A stretch of DNA of 64,000 nt from Lignipirellula cremea (GCF_007751035.1 NZ_CP036433.1:9405001-9469000), one strand, 5' to 3'. Positions 36,346 to 46,398 are shown, counted from the first letter of the stretch. The notes: generated from the sequence alone by a model not told the origin. Numbers and translations are program-made.

Positions 36346-37671
36346 CTACGTGTGGGCTCTGGTAACGCCTGAGGCGCCAGGTTGCCGGCGACTCAGGGCG
36401 GCAGCCGCCGCCAGGCAGAGCACGGCCGTGGCCGGCGCACGCATGCGAAGATTGCTGAAGTACAGCGTATGCACGGCCGTTAAACAGAAGCAGAGCAGCA
36501 GCCCCCATAGCCAGGGCGCCCGCCGCCCGTCAGCCCGCCAGCGCAGCAGCCCCACTCCCGCCGCCAGGTACAGCAGCACGTACCAACCGCCGACCGCGTA
36601 ACGGGCCAGTCGCCGCGCCGTGGATTCCTGGGGCGTAGTCGCATGCGGCAACGGCAGCCACAACCGTCCCACCCGCACCAGGCAGGACCAGGCAAACCGG
36701 TCGGGCTCCGCGAAAATCGCTTGCCGCGCCCAGGCATTGGCCCGGCCATCATGCACCAGTTCCCGTTGCGGTCCCGGCGGCGGGTCGTCGGGCGCCGAGA
36801 GCGAAGGCAGTTCCCGCTCCGCATCGAACAGCGCCCCGGGCGGATGCTCCTCTAAGTAATCGTAGAACGCCCGATTGTTACTCAGCCACAGCGTGTAACC
36901 GCCGTGGGTCGTCCCGACGATCGGCTTCCCAAACAGAACCGCATTCCGCATGGCCCAGGGCGAAAGCAGCACGGCCGCTCCAACCAGCAACAACAGCGGC
37001 CCGCGACAGGCGGCCCAGGAGAAGCGGGAGCGTCCGTCCCGTCCGCCCTGCACCAGCCACATCATCGGCGGGATCAGCAGGAGCCAGGGAAGAAAAGTCG
37101 GCCGGCACAGGCAGGCCAGCCCCAGCACAGCCCCCGTTAGCAGCGCCGTTCCCGTATGCGGCCGGCGCTCATAGGCCGTGAGCAGGACCAGGGCGGCGGT
37201 CGCCAGCAGTACGGCCAGCGTTTCCGTCATCACAAGGGACGACTGGTTCAGCAGGATCGGGTCGCAGATCGTCAGTCCGGCCGCCAGCAACGACCAGCGG
37301 CCAAGCCCGGCCCAGCGCGCCAGGAGCCACACGCCGGCAGCCGTCGCCGCTCCCAGCGCCAAGTGCAGACAGGCCACGGCAAGCATCGACTCGCCGCCGC
37401 CCAGGCAGGCCAGCATTAAAGGGTACAAAGGCGGACGAAACGCCGTGGGGACCAGCACGCCGTCGATCCGGCGAGCGAACTGCCCGTGCTCGACTAGATT
37501 CCCGGCCAGCTCCTGGTACAGATCCGGGTCGTCGGCCAGACGATCCCACAGGGCGTACAGCACGGCCCCGCGCAGGAGCAGGGCCGTGATCAGCACGACC
37601 GCCAGTTCCCACAGCGGCAAGGAAGCGCGACCTGCGGCAGCGCGGGAAGTATCAGCGGCCGCTGCAGTCAT
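36346..37671 (-). CDS. GT39/ArnT-like membrane glycosyltransferase
   Basis: 441 residues from ATG 37671. About ten hydrophobic segments. The first lumenal loop has DDPDLYQELAGNLVEHGQFA and the following FRPPLYPLMLACL, matching the acidic loop and RPPLYP motif of GT-C fold transferases (GT39/ArnT/PMT_2). These use polyprenyl-phosphate sugars to modify lipids or proteins outside the inner membrane. The end of the frame (SGVTRAHT, then stop) reads into a family C repeat, so the last residues were probably set by insertion. Specific substrate unknown. Confidence 0.82.
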   Translation of the reverse strand: MTAAAADTSRAAAGRASLPLWELAVVLITALLLRGAVLYALWDRLADDPDLYQELAGNLVEHGQFARRIDGVLVPTAFRPPLYPLMLACLGGGESMLAVACLHLALGAATAAGVWLLARWAGLGRWSLLAAGLTICDPILLNQSSLVMTETLAVLLATAALVLLTAYERRPHTGTALLTGAVLGLACLCRPTFLPWLLLIPPMMWLVQGGRDGRSRFSWAACRGPLLLLVGAAVLLSPWAMRNAVLFGKPIVGTTHGGYTLWLSNNRAFYDYLEEHPPGALFDAERELPSLSAPDDPPPGPQRELVHDGRANAWARQAIFAEPDRFAWSCLVRVGRLWLPLPHATTPQESTARRLARYAVGGWYVLLYLAAGVGLLRWRADGRRAPWLWGLLLCFCLTAVHTLYFSNLRMRAPATAVLCLAAAAALSRRQPGASGVTRAHT

Positions 37672-37732
37672 CGGTCCTACGCTTCGCTTCGCCTGGGAAC
37701 ACGATTACAGGGGCAGGGGCAGGCGTGGTCGC

Positions 37733-39385
37733 CTACGGAGACAGTAACGGGTCAGCGTCCGGCGACAGCAACGGGTCGGTGGTTGTCGCCGGGGCGGTGG
37801 CGGGGGCGTCCGGCAACAGCGACTCCCCTGCGGGGGCGGCAGGGCTCTTGCCGCCGGCTGTCCGCTTGAAGGGAGTCTTGTCGAGCATGGCGCGCAAGTC
37901 GTTGGCATTCTTTTCCACAGCCGCAATCAATTCGACGAGCGTCGCCGAGTTGTTGTTGAGCATCCCCATAAAGTCTTCGAGCTGGATGCTCACCGGGGCC
38001 AGGATCTGAGCTCCGGGCGAACCGTTCGGTGCGTATCGCAGGAGCCCTCCGACTTTGTTGGGGTCGGAACCGCGGAGCGCGTACTCGGCTCCGGCCAGGC
38101 GAGCTTTGAGCCGGCGTCGCATGGACCGAATGCGAAATTCGTTGCTTTCTCCGTCGGTCGATCCTTTCGTGGCGTTGCCCGGCTGCGAGCCGGCCGGCGC
38201 GGGGCCGCCCAGCAGATCTTCGCCGCCGGCAACCATGGCGGGAGCGCCCGCATCGATTGGCTCGGCCTTTTTCACCGCCGCGCGTCGGCTTTGCTCCGCG
38301 CGCAAGGCGGCCAGTTCCAGGTCGGCCGCATCCAGCGCCACGTAGCCCACTTCGACCGCCTTGGCGGCCGGGTTCATGGCGCCGGGGGGCAATTCCAGTT
38401 TGGCGTACGCCTGGGCTGCTTCCAGTCGCATGTTGATCGGCTGCGAGGTGTCGTTCTGGATTGCTTCCAGCTTCTTGGCGTACAAGCCGCCTACGCCTGG
38501 GTCGTGGAAGTCGCCCAGGATGCGCATCACCTGGATCTGCATCCACTGGTGGCCGGCCAGGGTGCGGCCCGCAGGCGGTTTGTCGGCCAGCAGGAATTCA
38601 TCGCCGATCGGTTTGGCGATCGCCGCGATGGCGGTGTTCGGGATGGACCGCTGGTTCGTCGGGAACTGGCCGTCCAGGGCGGCGTGCCGCGCGATGCCCA
38701 TCAGGGCGGCGACTTTCAGGTAATCCGGCGTGTTCTTGTCGCGGACCTTCAGATACAGGTAGTTCAGCACGGTCAGGTCGAGCACCGGCGGATGACGTTC
38801 GCTTGAGGTGCCGGTCGCCTGGCCTTCCTGCGCGTTCAGTTCGCCCATCAACACCATGGCGTTAAAACGAACGGCCGGATGGTAATTTCCATCGATCAGT
38901 TCCACCATCGTCTGTTTGGTGAGTTCCACCAGTTCTTTGTACGGCTTCTCTTTCCTGATGCGCCCCAGGTACTTCTGGAAGAAATCCTTGCGCAACTTGG
39001 GCAGATCGTGAACGGGCGATCCCGTTCGCGGAGGACTCAGCTCCGCCATCTGGGGAAAAAAGTATCCGGTAAAGTAACCCTTGAACCAGTCCCGGTTGCG
39101 GACCTCGCTGGTTAATTGTTCAAACATATCCAGGTCGGCCGAGCTGTCGATCACCACGCGGTTGACCACCAGTTCCGCCATCTTGCGCGTGGGCGAATTT
39201 GCCGCCTGGAACTGGGCGTTGTATTTGAGTTCGTTGTAGGGCGAGCCAAACCGGACCGGCGCCGGCGCTGCCTTGGGGGCCGCTGGCTCCTGGGCCAGGT
39301 TGATCCCGCTCCCCAGCAGGCAGAGTAAACCGGTTGCGGCCAGTCCACGGCGTAGCGCGACGGCGGATCGATCGAAATAACGCAT
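37733..39385 (-). CDS. Large exported protein of unknown function, repeated C-terminal tail
   Basis: 550 residues from ATG 39385, selected because AGGAGG (39392-39397) sits 6 nt upstream; ATG 39400 is an alternative. A signal peptide (LRRGLAATGLLCLLGSGINL) is followed by an Ala/Pro linker and a helical-repeat-like body (VLNYLYLKVRDKNTPDYLKV, GHQWMQIQVMRILGDF). A central low-complexity part has AGGEDLLGGPAPAGSQPG. The C-terminus is Ala/Pro/Thr rich and ends in a duplicated DPLLSPDADPLLSP. No enzyme motif seen. Probably a periplasmic scaffold or adhesin-like protein. Confidence 0.78.
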   Translation of the reverse strand: MRYFDRSAVALRRGLAATGLLCLLGSGINLAQEPAAPKAAPAPVRFGSPYNELKYNAQFQAANSPTRKMAELVVNRVVIDSSADLDMFEQLTSEVRNRDWFKGYFTGYFFPQMAELSPPRTGSPVHDLPKLRKDFFQKYLGRIRKEKPYKELVELTKQTMVELIDGNYHPAVRFNAMVLMGELNAQEGQATGTSSERHPPVLDLTVLNYLYLKVRDKNTPDYLKVAALMGIARHAALDGQFPTNQRSIPNTAIAAIAKPIGDEFLLADKPPAGRTLAGHQWMQIQVMRILGDFHDPGVGGLYAKKLEAIQNDTSQPINMRLEAAQAYAKLELPPGAMNPAAKAVEVGYVALDAADLELAALRAEQSRRAAVKKAEPIDAGAPAMVAGGEDLLGGPAPAGSQPGNATKGSTDGESNEFRIRSMRRRLKARLAGAEYALRGSDPNKVGGLLRYAPNGSPGAQILAPVSIQLEDFMGMLNNNSATLVELIAAVEKNANDLRAMLDKTPFKRTAGGKSPAAPAGESLLPDAPATAPATTTDPLLSPDADPLLSP

Positions 39386-39833
39386 CGTATACCTCCTCAT
39401 TTTCAGCCCCCTTTTCGCCGACCAGGGAATCGTCGGTCTGAAAACTGCTTTTTCTATGGCGACTGTCGGCGCTAACAGGACACGATTCGCAAACGCCCCG
39501 AAAAGGACATCGCGAATGGCAGGCCTGCTGACCAGCGACAGATGTGATGTGCACGCGGCGGAAAGAAAAGAAAACCACCCGGAAAATGGTCGTTCCCAGG
39601 CGGGCCGGCGCACGCTGTTCCTGCCTTTAAGAATAGTCGCAAGGGGGTCGCATTGTCAACGAAATGACAGCGGCGGAGACGATTGCACAAAGGCTACGGG
39701 CGAAGAATCTCCCCTGCCCTGCCGATTACACCGGCCGCAACAACTGCAACACGGCGCGGCGAGAGACGTCCGTCCCTGCCTGCGCCGCGACGGGCCGCAT
39801 TTCCTGTTCGCCTTCGGTCAACGACAGGAAGGC
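39386..39833. other. Spacer upstream of the exported-protein gene
   Basis: Holds the promoter side of the minus-strand gene starting at 39385. Open frames here are short and overlapping on both strands, none with coding character. No repeat family member seen. Confidence 0.45.
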
Positions 39834-39857
39834 AAAAAAGGACCTGTGGCCAGGTCC
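39834..39857 (-). terminator. Distal Rho-independent terminator of the GH57 gene
   Basis: On the minus strand GGACCTG, loop GCCA, CAGGTCC, then six T. It lies about 70 bp beyond the GH57 stop and behind a second hairpin, making a tandem pair. Confidence 0.85.
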
Positions 39858-39874
39858 GTTCGCCATCGCGGAGG

Positions 39875-39898
39875 AAAAGGGACTTCTTGCGAAGTCCC
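39875..39898 (-). terminator. Proximal Rho-independent terminator of the GH57 gene
   Basis: On the minus strand GGGACTTC, loop GCAA, GAAGTCCC, then TTTT, 30 bp after the stop codon at 39928. Confidence 0.8.
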
Positions 39899-39927
39899 CT
39901 GCAGGATTTCCTGGCTGTGAAGCTGCT

Positions 39928-42102
39928 TTAGTCGTGAAGACCGGCGGCGGCCGTTTCGAGGGCGGCGGCGCGGCTTTCGGCCTGGCTGGTATCCATCTTC
40001 AGGGTCAGCTCGGTGCTCCAGCGGCCGTCGGCGTCTCCCTGGACGAACCAGTGCGGCTGCACGGAAACCGACTGATGCACCAGCTCAAAGCCGCCCTCGG
40101 ACTGGCTGACCGTTTCCACCGGGAACGTCCAGATGTGCGTGGGCCGATTGGTGTTCAGCTGCACCTTGAGCCCCAGCCATTCATCGCACAGAGCCAGTTC
40201 CTGGGCGTCGCGCAGATCGAGCTGGGCGCCAAGCTGGCCGAGTTTGACGTTCTGCGAAAGGAAGTAACGATCGTCGGCGCCGGACGGCAGGCCGGCCAGA
40301 TTGAACTCCACCGCAAAGTGCAGCGACTTGTCGCGCGGCAAACCTTCCAGCAGGTAAGCGATGCGCAGCTCGCTGTCGCCGGCGGTCAGCGTGACGCCTT
40401 TGGTGATTCGCAACGGGATTCCCCAGGCGTTCCCCTGGCGACTGAGTTGCACCTGGATCCGGTCGGGGTTCCGGCGGATTTTGGCTTCGTATTCGCCTTC
40501 GGCGAAATCGCCCCGCTCGTTGGCTCGGCCGTCGCGGACCGCGGCCAGGGTGGCTTCGTTATCGTAGAAGTGATCGACCAGCGATTTCCGCGGCTGCTTG
40601 TCGTACTGCAGGCGCTGATCCAGACCTTCCTGCTTGAAGACGACCCGGTCATGAATGCTGGCGACGTTGTCGCTGCCCGCATTGGCGCCCTGCAGCACCT
40701 TGCGGTGGTACGATTCCGGACGGCGGGTAATCGAAGCGGCCAGGTTGTGGCAAATGGAGCGGATATCCAGCTCGTAAAGTCGGCCGCCGCTGGCAGGCTC
40801 CAGCAGGCAGGTCAGCTTGTCGCTGGAAAGACGAATCTCGGGACGAGCATCGAAGTTTAAATCGGCGGCGGCCGCTTCGATCCAGGGGGCCGTTTTCTGT
40901 TCTGCTTCGTCGAGCAGTTTATCGGCGGCGATCAGGCGGCTGTAGACGGCGTTGCGCAGGTGGGGCAGATAAATGCCGCCGAAAGCGCCGTGCCAGTAGC
41001 TGCAGTTGCACTGGCCGCGATACAGTTCCCGACGGGCCGCTTCGATCGTTTCGCCGCTGGCGCCCTGGGCTTCCGCTTCGGCCAGACGCTGGCTGACCAT
41101 CATCATGCGGGCGTACATTTCGTTCGCTTCGGGGTATTTCACTTTGAAGTTACGCCAGAAGCCGCCGCGCATGAATTGCCGCATCCGGGCCCAGCGGGCG
41201 TCGTGCTGCATGTCGTGGACAACATCGTCGTATTCTTCCTGTTTGGCGACCGGCAGGGCCCACTCGGTCATTTCCCGGTAGCTGCCGTCGGGCAGGTAGA
41301 CTTTCCCTTTGGCCGGCGTGTTGTCGATGGCGTCGGCCAGGGTGGTGGTCGACAGCCAGTCCCGATGCAGGGTCAGCGCATCAAAGAACTTCCGCAGCCA
41401 GCCGTTATCGTAGACATGCTTCTTGGTGTCGGGCCAGGTGCCGAATTTCTCGCCGTCGTCGCCAAACACGGCCACGGCGCCGGGGGAGACTTCGCCCAGA
41501 TGCCGCAGGTGCTCGATGATCCGGTCGGGATCCTGGAACGGGATGAAATACCGCAGTTGCTCGCTGCCGGGGAACACGCACAGCACGCGGCCGTCGTCTT
41601 CCGTCACGTAATAGCCGTGCAGTTTGTCGTCGGCCAGGCCAGCGTTGCGAAAGTGGAAGTCGTCGAGAACCGTGTATTCGATGCCCGCTTCGGCGATGGC
41701 GGTCGTCAGCGACTGCTCCCAGACCCGCTCGGGCGTCCACATGCCGCGGACCTTGCCGCCCAGTCGATCTTCCAGCCAGGCGGTGTACGTGGCGATCTGG
41801 CCCACGCGATCGCGCTGGGGGATCATGGTGAGAATTGCTTCGTAGAAGGAGCCTCCGATAATTTCGATACGGTCCTCGGCGACCAGGGCGGCCACGCGAT
41901 CCAGATATTCGGGATGCCGTTCGTCAAGCCACTCCATCAACGGTCCGCTGGTATGCAGCGAAATTTTCAGGTCGGAGTAGTCCTCAAACACCTCGAGAAA
42001 CGGCAGATAGCTGTCTTGATACGCTTGTTCAAAAACACCATCAAAGTTTCCAATGGGCTGGTGATTGTGCAGAACAAGGCACAAGCGGATCGTGGGATTC
42101 AT
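39928..42102 (-). CDS. GH57 glucanotransferase / alpha-amylase
   Basis: 724 residues from ATG 42102. GH57 motifs: HNHQP (12-16), GGSFYEAIL (83-91), MWTPERVWE with the nucleophile Glu125, and FGDDGEKFGTWP with the acid Asp215 or 216. Following regions correspond to DUF1925 and DUF1926 (RGGFWRNFKVKYPEANEMYA, CNCSYWHGAFGGIYLPHLRN), the order of 4-alpha-glucanotransferases and related amylases. The enzyme acts on alpha-1,4-glucans such as glycogen and is probably cytoplasmic, since no signal peptide is seen. Two hairpins end the transcript. A GH13 enzyme at 55571 may work on the same polymer. Confidence 0.93.
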   Translation of the reverse strand: MNPTIRLCLVLHNHQPIGNFDGVFEQAYQDSYLPFLEVFEDYSDLKISLHTSGPLMEWLDERHPEYLDRVAALVAEDRIEIIGGSFYEAILTMIPQRDRVGQIATYTAWLEDRLGGKVRGMWTPERVWEQSLTTAIAEAGIEYTVLDDFHFRNAGLADDKLHGYYVTEDDGRVLCVFPGSEQLRYFIPFQDPDRIIEHLRHLGEVSPGAVAVFGDDGEKFGTWPDTKKHVYDNGWLRKFFDALTLHRDWLSTTTLADAIDNTPAKGKVYLPDGSYREMTEWALPVAKQEEYDDVVHDMQHDARWARMRQFMRGGFWRNFKVKYPEANEMYARMMMVSQRLAEAEAQGASGETIEAARRELYRGQCNCSYWHGAFGGIYLPHLRNAVYSRLIAADKLLDEAEQKTAPWIEAAAADLNFDARPEIRLSSDKLTCLLEPASGGRLYELDIRSICHNLAASITRRPESYHRKVLQGANAGSDNVASIHDRVVFKQEGLDQRLQYDKQPRKSLVDHFYDNEATLAAVRDGRANERGDFAEGEYEAKIRRNPDRIQVQLSRQGNAWGIPLRITKGVTLTAGDSELRIAYLLEGLPRDKSLHFAVEFNLAGLPSGADDRYFLSQNVKLGQLGAQLDLRDAQELALCDEWLGLKVQLNTNRPTHIWTFPVETVSQSEGGFELVHQSVSVQPHWFVQGDADGRWSTELTLKMDTSQAESRAAALETAAAGLHD

Positions 42103-42732
42103 AAGCCTGCATACATCAGAAAGTGGAAAACGAAAACCGTCCGCCAGGCGAGCGCTCCAACAGGATCGCCGCCGTTATTCCCCGTGACTGGATCGCCAGT
42201 CATCACAATCGGCATCATCGGCAAATTGACCGCCGCCGGTCGATACAATCTGGCCGATTGACTGAATTCTACGGCTCGCACCGCAAGATCCTAGAGCGAT
42301 TCCGGTCCATTCTACGAAATGACCGGGATTTGCGTTCTGAGCAACTGCCAATCCAACAGGCAATTGTCACCGAAAAAGAGGAGGGGAGGAATAGGATTTC
42401 CCCAGCTTGCCCTGTCTGCCCGGGCGATGAAGTGGGAGAGTGCCAGCTTTGCCCGCAGCAAATGCACGATCCCAGGCGCCCCGAGACCGCTGGCAGGAGA
42501 CGATGCCTGGAAACGGGAGGGATGGCCAAAAAATAGCCGTGGGGAAACGGAACGCTCCCCCCTGCAGAATGACAGCTGCCTGAAACACAGGCAGCCACTG
42601 CGCAGAATGAGACAGAGGACCAGGGCGAACCTATCCTTGTCGGTTGAGTGCGAACAACTTGAACACAAGCGGTCCGATAAATCGTTCCGCTGCAAGCTTC
42701 AAGTTCGCGAACCAGGCCGAAGCCAGGCTGGT
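42103..42732. other. 630-bp spacer without a supported gene
   Basis: Upstream of the GH57 gene and downstream of the RRM gene, both on minus. Frames of 100-130 codons exist on both strands but lack codon character or a start with ribosome site. CAGCTGCCTGAAACACAGGC (about 42568) can form a weak hairpin near the RRM gene end. No RNA recognised. Confidence 0.5.
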
Positions 42733-43107
42733 TTAGTAGCGTCGACCGCCACCACCACCGCCGCCGCCGCCGCCACCGTAGCCGCCGCCGCCTCCACCAC
42801 CATAACCGCCGCCACCGCCGCCGCCACGACGTCCACCGCCGCCGCCACCGCCACGATCTTCGCGAGGACGCGCTTCGTTGACGCTCAGCGCACGACCTTC
42901 ATGCTGGGTCTCGTTCAGGCCGGTGATGGCCGCTTGAGCTTCGGCGTCGCTCGACATTTCGACGAATCCGAAACCTTTGCTTTGTCCCGTGTCGCGATCG
43001 GTGACAACCTGAGCACTTTGAACAGAGCCAAACTGGCTAAAGAGCTGTTCCAGGTCTGAGCTCGAAACGTTGTAGCTCAAGTTTCCGCAATACAATTTCC
43101 TACCCAC
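42733..43107 (-). CDS. Glycine-rich RNA-binding protein (single RRM)
   Basis: 124 residues from GTG 43107. The RRM has RNP2 LYCGNL and RNP1 KGFGFVEM, followed by a helix (SSDLEQLFSQFGSV upstream) and LSVNEARPRED. The last 40 residues are almost all Gly with Arg and Tyr. This form is the cold-inducible RNA chaperone type found in cyanobacteria and planctomycetes. Expected to bind single-stranded RNA and help stability or translation at low temperature. A 580-bp region without genes precedes it and may contain a regulated leader. The DNA of the tail is a highly repetitive GGC/GGT tract. Confidence 0.93.
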   Translation of the reverse strand: MGRKLYCGNLSYNVSSSDLEQLFSQFGSVQSAQVVTDRDTGQSKGFGFVEMSSDAEAQAAITGLNETQHEGRALSVNEARPREDRGGGGGGGRRGGGGGGGYGGGGGGGYGGGGGGGGGGGRRY

Positions 43108-43691
43108 CGCAAATCTCCGGGCGAGGATGGCAGGCTCGGTCGTTTTCCGGTCGAGCCTAAATAAAAGTGGCCGACGTTACGGCCAGCCAAGTCGGGCGTG
43201 TAAAGTGAGGCAAGGGGTTCGGCCCTCAAGACCGAGTCTTCCCGCATTTTACCGTAATCCGGCTGATACAATCCATAAGCCTATGCGAAAAGGTGGGGCT
43301 TGTACAGCAGGCATTATTTTCCTCTCCCCGATTCGTTGTCAGGGCCCCTTTTGGACCCCCATGGCCGATTTTTTGTAGCCGAACTCGCCAGAGCCTGGTC
43401 GCAGCTTGTCGCGTCCACAGCGCTCCCTCCCAAGTCTGGCGACTGCGGCTACATGCTGGTCTCTTGGGAGTGAAAACAGATTAAGTCTTGATGAAGATTC
43501 GTTCGCAAGCGATAGTCGGTCGTAATAATAGGAGCGTGTGGACCAGTCTGGATCGCTTGCCATGGCGTGCATCGCCGGGGGGAGCGCCAAGGCTTGTGGA
43601 ATTCACGCTCTGCCGGGGAGATAACCTCCCTTCGTTAATGGCAAATCGGCTTTCCCCAGGCTGACCTGGTCCTCAACCCCCGAGGCGACAC
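43108..43691. other. 584-bp divergent spacer with one family C repeat
   Basis: Lies between the RRM gene (minus) and the DUF1549/1553 gene (plus). It contains promoters for both and a family C copy at 43375-43452. No coding frame with support. Confidence 0.5.
43375..43452. repeat. Family C palindromic repeat, copy 2
   Basis: Left arm GTAGCCGAACTCGCCAGAGC (43375-) and right arm CCAAGTCTGGCGACTGCGGC then TAC (43430-43452) with a 31-bp centre. Unlike the other copies it stands in a divergent promoter region rather than beside a 3' end. Confidence 0.88.
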
Positions 43692-46049
43692 GTGGCGATC
43701 AATGGCAAAGGATTCTGGCTGGTAATGGTGCTGCTCGGTGTTTCTGCTGCGACTGCAGAAGAACCGATGCAGTTCAACCGCGATATCCGTCCGCTCCTGT
43801 CGCAGAACTGCTTTCGCTGCCATGGACCCGACGCCGAGCAGCGCCAGGGCGACCTGCGGCTGGATACCGAGGCCGGCATTCGCCAGGCTTTCGCCGGCGG
43901 CCTGGCGGACAGCCCTGCCTGGGAGCGAATCGCGTCCACCGACCCCGACGAGCAGATGCCGCCGCCCGACTCCAACCTGACCCTCAACTCCCAGCAGCTT
44001 GGCGCCGTTAAACAGTGGCTCGCCGAAGGAGCAAAGTGGCAGGGGCATTGGGCCTTTCTGCCGCCGGTCCGCTCCCCCGCTCCCGACACGCCGGCGCATC
44101 CCCAGGCGGCTCCGATTGATCGCTTTCTCTACCAGCGGTTAGCGCAGGAAGGTATCACCCCGGCTCCGGCCGCCGATCCGGCGACGCTGCTGCGACGGCT
44201 TTCGCTGGATCTGACGGGACTGCCGCCGGAGCCCGCCGAGGTGGCTGCGTTTGTGGCCGATCCTTCGCCCCAGGCCTACGCGGCGGCCGTCGATCGCCTG
44301 CTGGCGTCGCCCCACTTTGGCGAACGGCTGGCGCTAATGTGGCTGGACCTGGTCCGCTATGCCGACTCGGTCGGATACCATAAAGATTCGCACCGCGACT
44401 GCTTCCACTATCGCGACTATGTGATCGATGCGTTCAACCAGAACACGCCGTACGATCAGTTTGTGACCGAGCAACTGGCGGGCGACCTGCTGACCGGATC
44501 GCCGCTGGAAGAGTATCGCTGGAAGATCGCTTCCGGCTTTAATCGGATGATCCAGACGACCAGCGAAGGCGGAGCCCAGCCCAAAGAGTACCTCGCTCGC
44601 TACGCGGCCGACCGCGTGCGGAACACATCCGCCATTTTCCTCGGCACGACGATGGGTTGCGCCGAGTGCCATGACCACAAGTACGATCCGTTCACCGCCA
44701 ACGACTTTTACAGCTTTGCCGCCTTCTTCGCCGACCTGGCGGAACGCGGCGTTGGCTATCCGACCCATACGCCCATGCCGACGCTGGCCCAGCTGGACGA
44801 ATGGCGGCGGCTGTCCGCACAGCTCGACCAGCTGCAGCGGCAGCGAGCCCCGGTGACCGAAGACGAACCGCCAGCGGTCGAACCGGAGATCGCCGCGGTC
44901 GAAGCCCGACTGGCCGCCGTGTCCCGACCAGAGAACTGGCAGAAGACGCTCATCACGCTGACCGGCAAACCGCGGGAGATGCGGTTCCTGGCCCGCGGCA
45001 ACTGGCTGGATGACAGCGGCCCGATCGTCCTCCCGGCGACGCCCAGCTTCCTGACGAGCGCCGTGATTCCTGCCGACCAGGCGACCGACAACGCCGATGC
45101 CGAGCGTTTGACACGGCTGGATCTGGCCCGCTGGATCGTCGCACCCGACAATCCGCTGCCGGCCCGGGTGATGGTGAATCGCCTGTGGAAGCTGTACTTC
45201 GGCGAAGGGCTGAGTCGTTCGCTCGACGACCTGGGCGCGCAGGGCGGCTGGCCCACGCACCCGGAACTGCTCGACTGGCTGGCGATCGATTTCATCGACA
45301 GCGGCTGGGACATCAAGCATGCGATCCGGCAGATGGTGCTGAGCGAAGCGTACCAGCGCAGCTCAAACGGCACGCCCGAGCTGCGACGAATCGACCCGGA
45401 GAATCGCCTGCTGGCCCGGCAGTCGTCGTGGCGTCTGCCGGCGGAGCTGATCCGGGATAACGCCCTGGCGATCAGCGGTCTGCTGTCGCCGAAAATGTTC
45501 GGCCGGAGCGTGCGTCCTTACCAGCCGGACAACTACTGGTATCGCCTTTACAAAGACGGCAAGTACGTGCAGGACCATGGCGACGACCTGTATCGCCGGG
45601 GGCTGTATACGTACTGGCGCCGCAGTTTCTGGCATCCCAGCTTAAGGGCGTTCGACGCGCCGGCCCGCGAGGAATGCGTCGCCCAGCGGCCGCGCAGCAA
45701 CACGCCTTTGCAGTCGCTGACCCTGCTGAACGATCCGACCTATGTCGAAGCGGCCCGCGTGCTGGCGGCCGCCATGATTGAACAAGGAGGAGCCGAGCCG
45801 AGCGACCAGATTGCGTTCGCCTTTGAGCGAGCCGTCGCCCGCCCTCCCCTGCCCGCCGAACTGCAGGTGTTGACGACGCTATACGCCCAGCAGCAAGCGA
45901 ACTACCAGGCCGACCCGGCAGCCGCCAAAGCCCTGCTGGCCGTCGGCGAGAAGCCAGCGCCGGCGGAGATCGACCCGGCCGCCCTGGCCGCCGCAACCGC
46001 GGTCGCCCGCACGATTTTGAACCTGCACGAAACGATTACAAGAAACTAA
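43692..46049 (+). CDS. Planctomycete c-type cytochrome protein, DUF1549/DUF1553
   Basis: 785 residues from GTG 43692. A signal peptide (MAINGKGFWLVMVLLGVSAA) precedes a PSCyt1 haem site NCFRCHGPDAEQRQGDLRLD (C40, C43, H44). DUF1549 follows from about residue 140 (APIDRFLYQRLAQEGI, LSLDLTGLPPEPAEV, MWLDLVRYADSVGYHKD) with a second CxxCH (MGCAECHDHKYDPF). DUF1553 forms the C-terminal 300 residues (PARVMVNRLWKLYFGEGLSR, NTPLQSLTLLNDPTY). Such proteins are exported and almost always paired with a DUF1501 protein, as here; an oxidoreductase role on polysaccharide is suggested but unproved. Confidence 0.94.
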   Translation: MAINGKGFWLVMVLLGVSAATAEEPMQFNRDIRPLLSQNCFRCHGPDAEQRQGDLRLDTEAGIRQAFAGGLADSPAWERIASTDPDEQMPPPDSNLTLNSQQLGAVKQWLAEGAKWQGHWAFLPPVRSPAPDTPAHPQAAPIDRFLYQRLAQEGITPAPAADPATLLRRLSLDLTGLPPEPAEVAAFVADPSPQAYAAAVDRLLASPHFGERLALMWLDLVRYADSVGYHKDSHRDCFHYRDYVIDAFNQNTPYDQFVTEQLAGDLLTGSPLEEYRWKIASGFNRMIQTTSEGGAQPKEYLARYAADRVRNTSAIFLGTTMGCAECHDHKYDPFTANDFYSFAAFFADLAERGVGYPTHTPMPTLAQLDEWRRLSAQLDQLQRQRAPVTEDEPPAVEPEIAAVEARLAAVSRPENWQKTLITLTGKPREMRFLARGNWLDDSGPIVLPATPSFLTSAVIPADQATDNADAERLTRLDLARWIVAPDNPLPARVMVNRLWKLYFGEGLSRSLDDLGAQGGWPTHPELLDWLAIDFIDSGWDIKHAIRQMVLSEAYQRSSNGTPELRRIDPENRLLARQSSWRLPAELIRDNALAISGLLSPKMFGRSVRPYQPDNYWYRLYKDGKYVQDHGDDLYRRGLYTYWRRSFWHPSLRAFDAPAREECVAQRPRSNTPLQSLTLLNDPTYVEAARVLAAAMIEQGGAEPSDQIAFAFERAVARPPLPAELQVLTTLYAQQQANYQADPAAAKALLAVGEKPAPAEIDPAALAAATAVARTILNLHETITRN

Positions 46050-46081
46050 AAGAACGCACGTTTTCTGGCGCCCTTTGCAGG

Positions 46082-46146
46082 TCAGTTGTCTTTTGCTCCG
46101 CAAAAGATCGCGTACTTTCACGGGGTACGTGAAAAGATTGACTGAT
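46082..46146. repeat. Family D repeat, copy 3 (degenerate)
   Basis: GTCAGTTGTC (46081) and GATTGACTGAT bracket CTTTTGCTCCGCAAAAG (46090-46106) and an imperfect second hairpin around CACGGGGTACGTG. It follows 33 bp after the DUF1549/1553 stop. Confidence 0.75.
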
Positions 46147-46185
46147 GGATTCTGGTTCGTCGTTTTGAGCCAGAGTAGACGCCGG

Positions 46186-46296
46186 ACAGTCGCCTTTCAC
46201 TCCGTGAAAGGACGCGTACTTTCGCGGAGCGAAAGTCGACTTTCTGCGCCGGCTTGTTCGCGAAACGACGTACCAAAATCGACAGTAATTACCTTC
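46186..46296. repeat. Family D twin-hairpin repeat, copy 4, inverted orientation
   Basis: CCTTTCACTCCGTGAAAGG (46193-46211) and ACTTTCGCGGAGCGAAAGT (46218-46236) between AGTCG and TCGACT. The right flank CCAAAATCGACAGTAATTAC is the reverse complement of the left flank of the copy at 16152. The whole 349-bp spacer before the DUF1501 gene is made almost entirely of two family D copies. Confidence 0.85.
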
Positions 46297-46398
46297 GCGC
46301 TCCCCGTAAAAGTCGACTTTCCTGCATCGAATCCTTGTCCAAACGACGAACCCACATCCCGCAGTCCCCTCATTCCCTTCTAACCCCTGGAGCCTGGC

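Noticed and set aside
42312-42695. 127-codon minus-strand frame between GH57 and RRM genes
   Set aside because: No ribosome site, Cys/Ser/Leu-rich composition unlike neighbours, competing frames on both strands.
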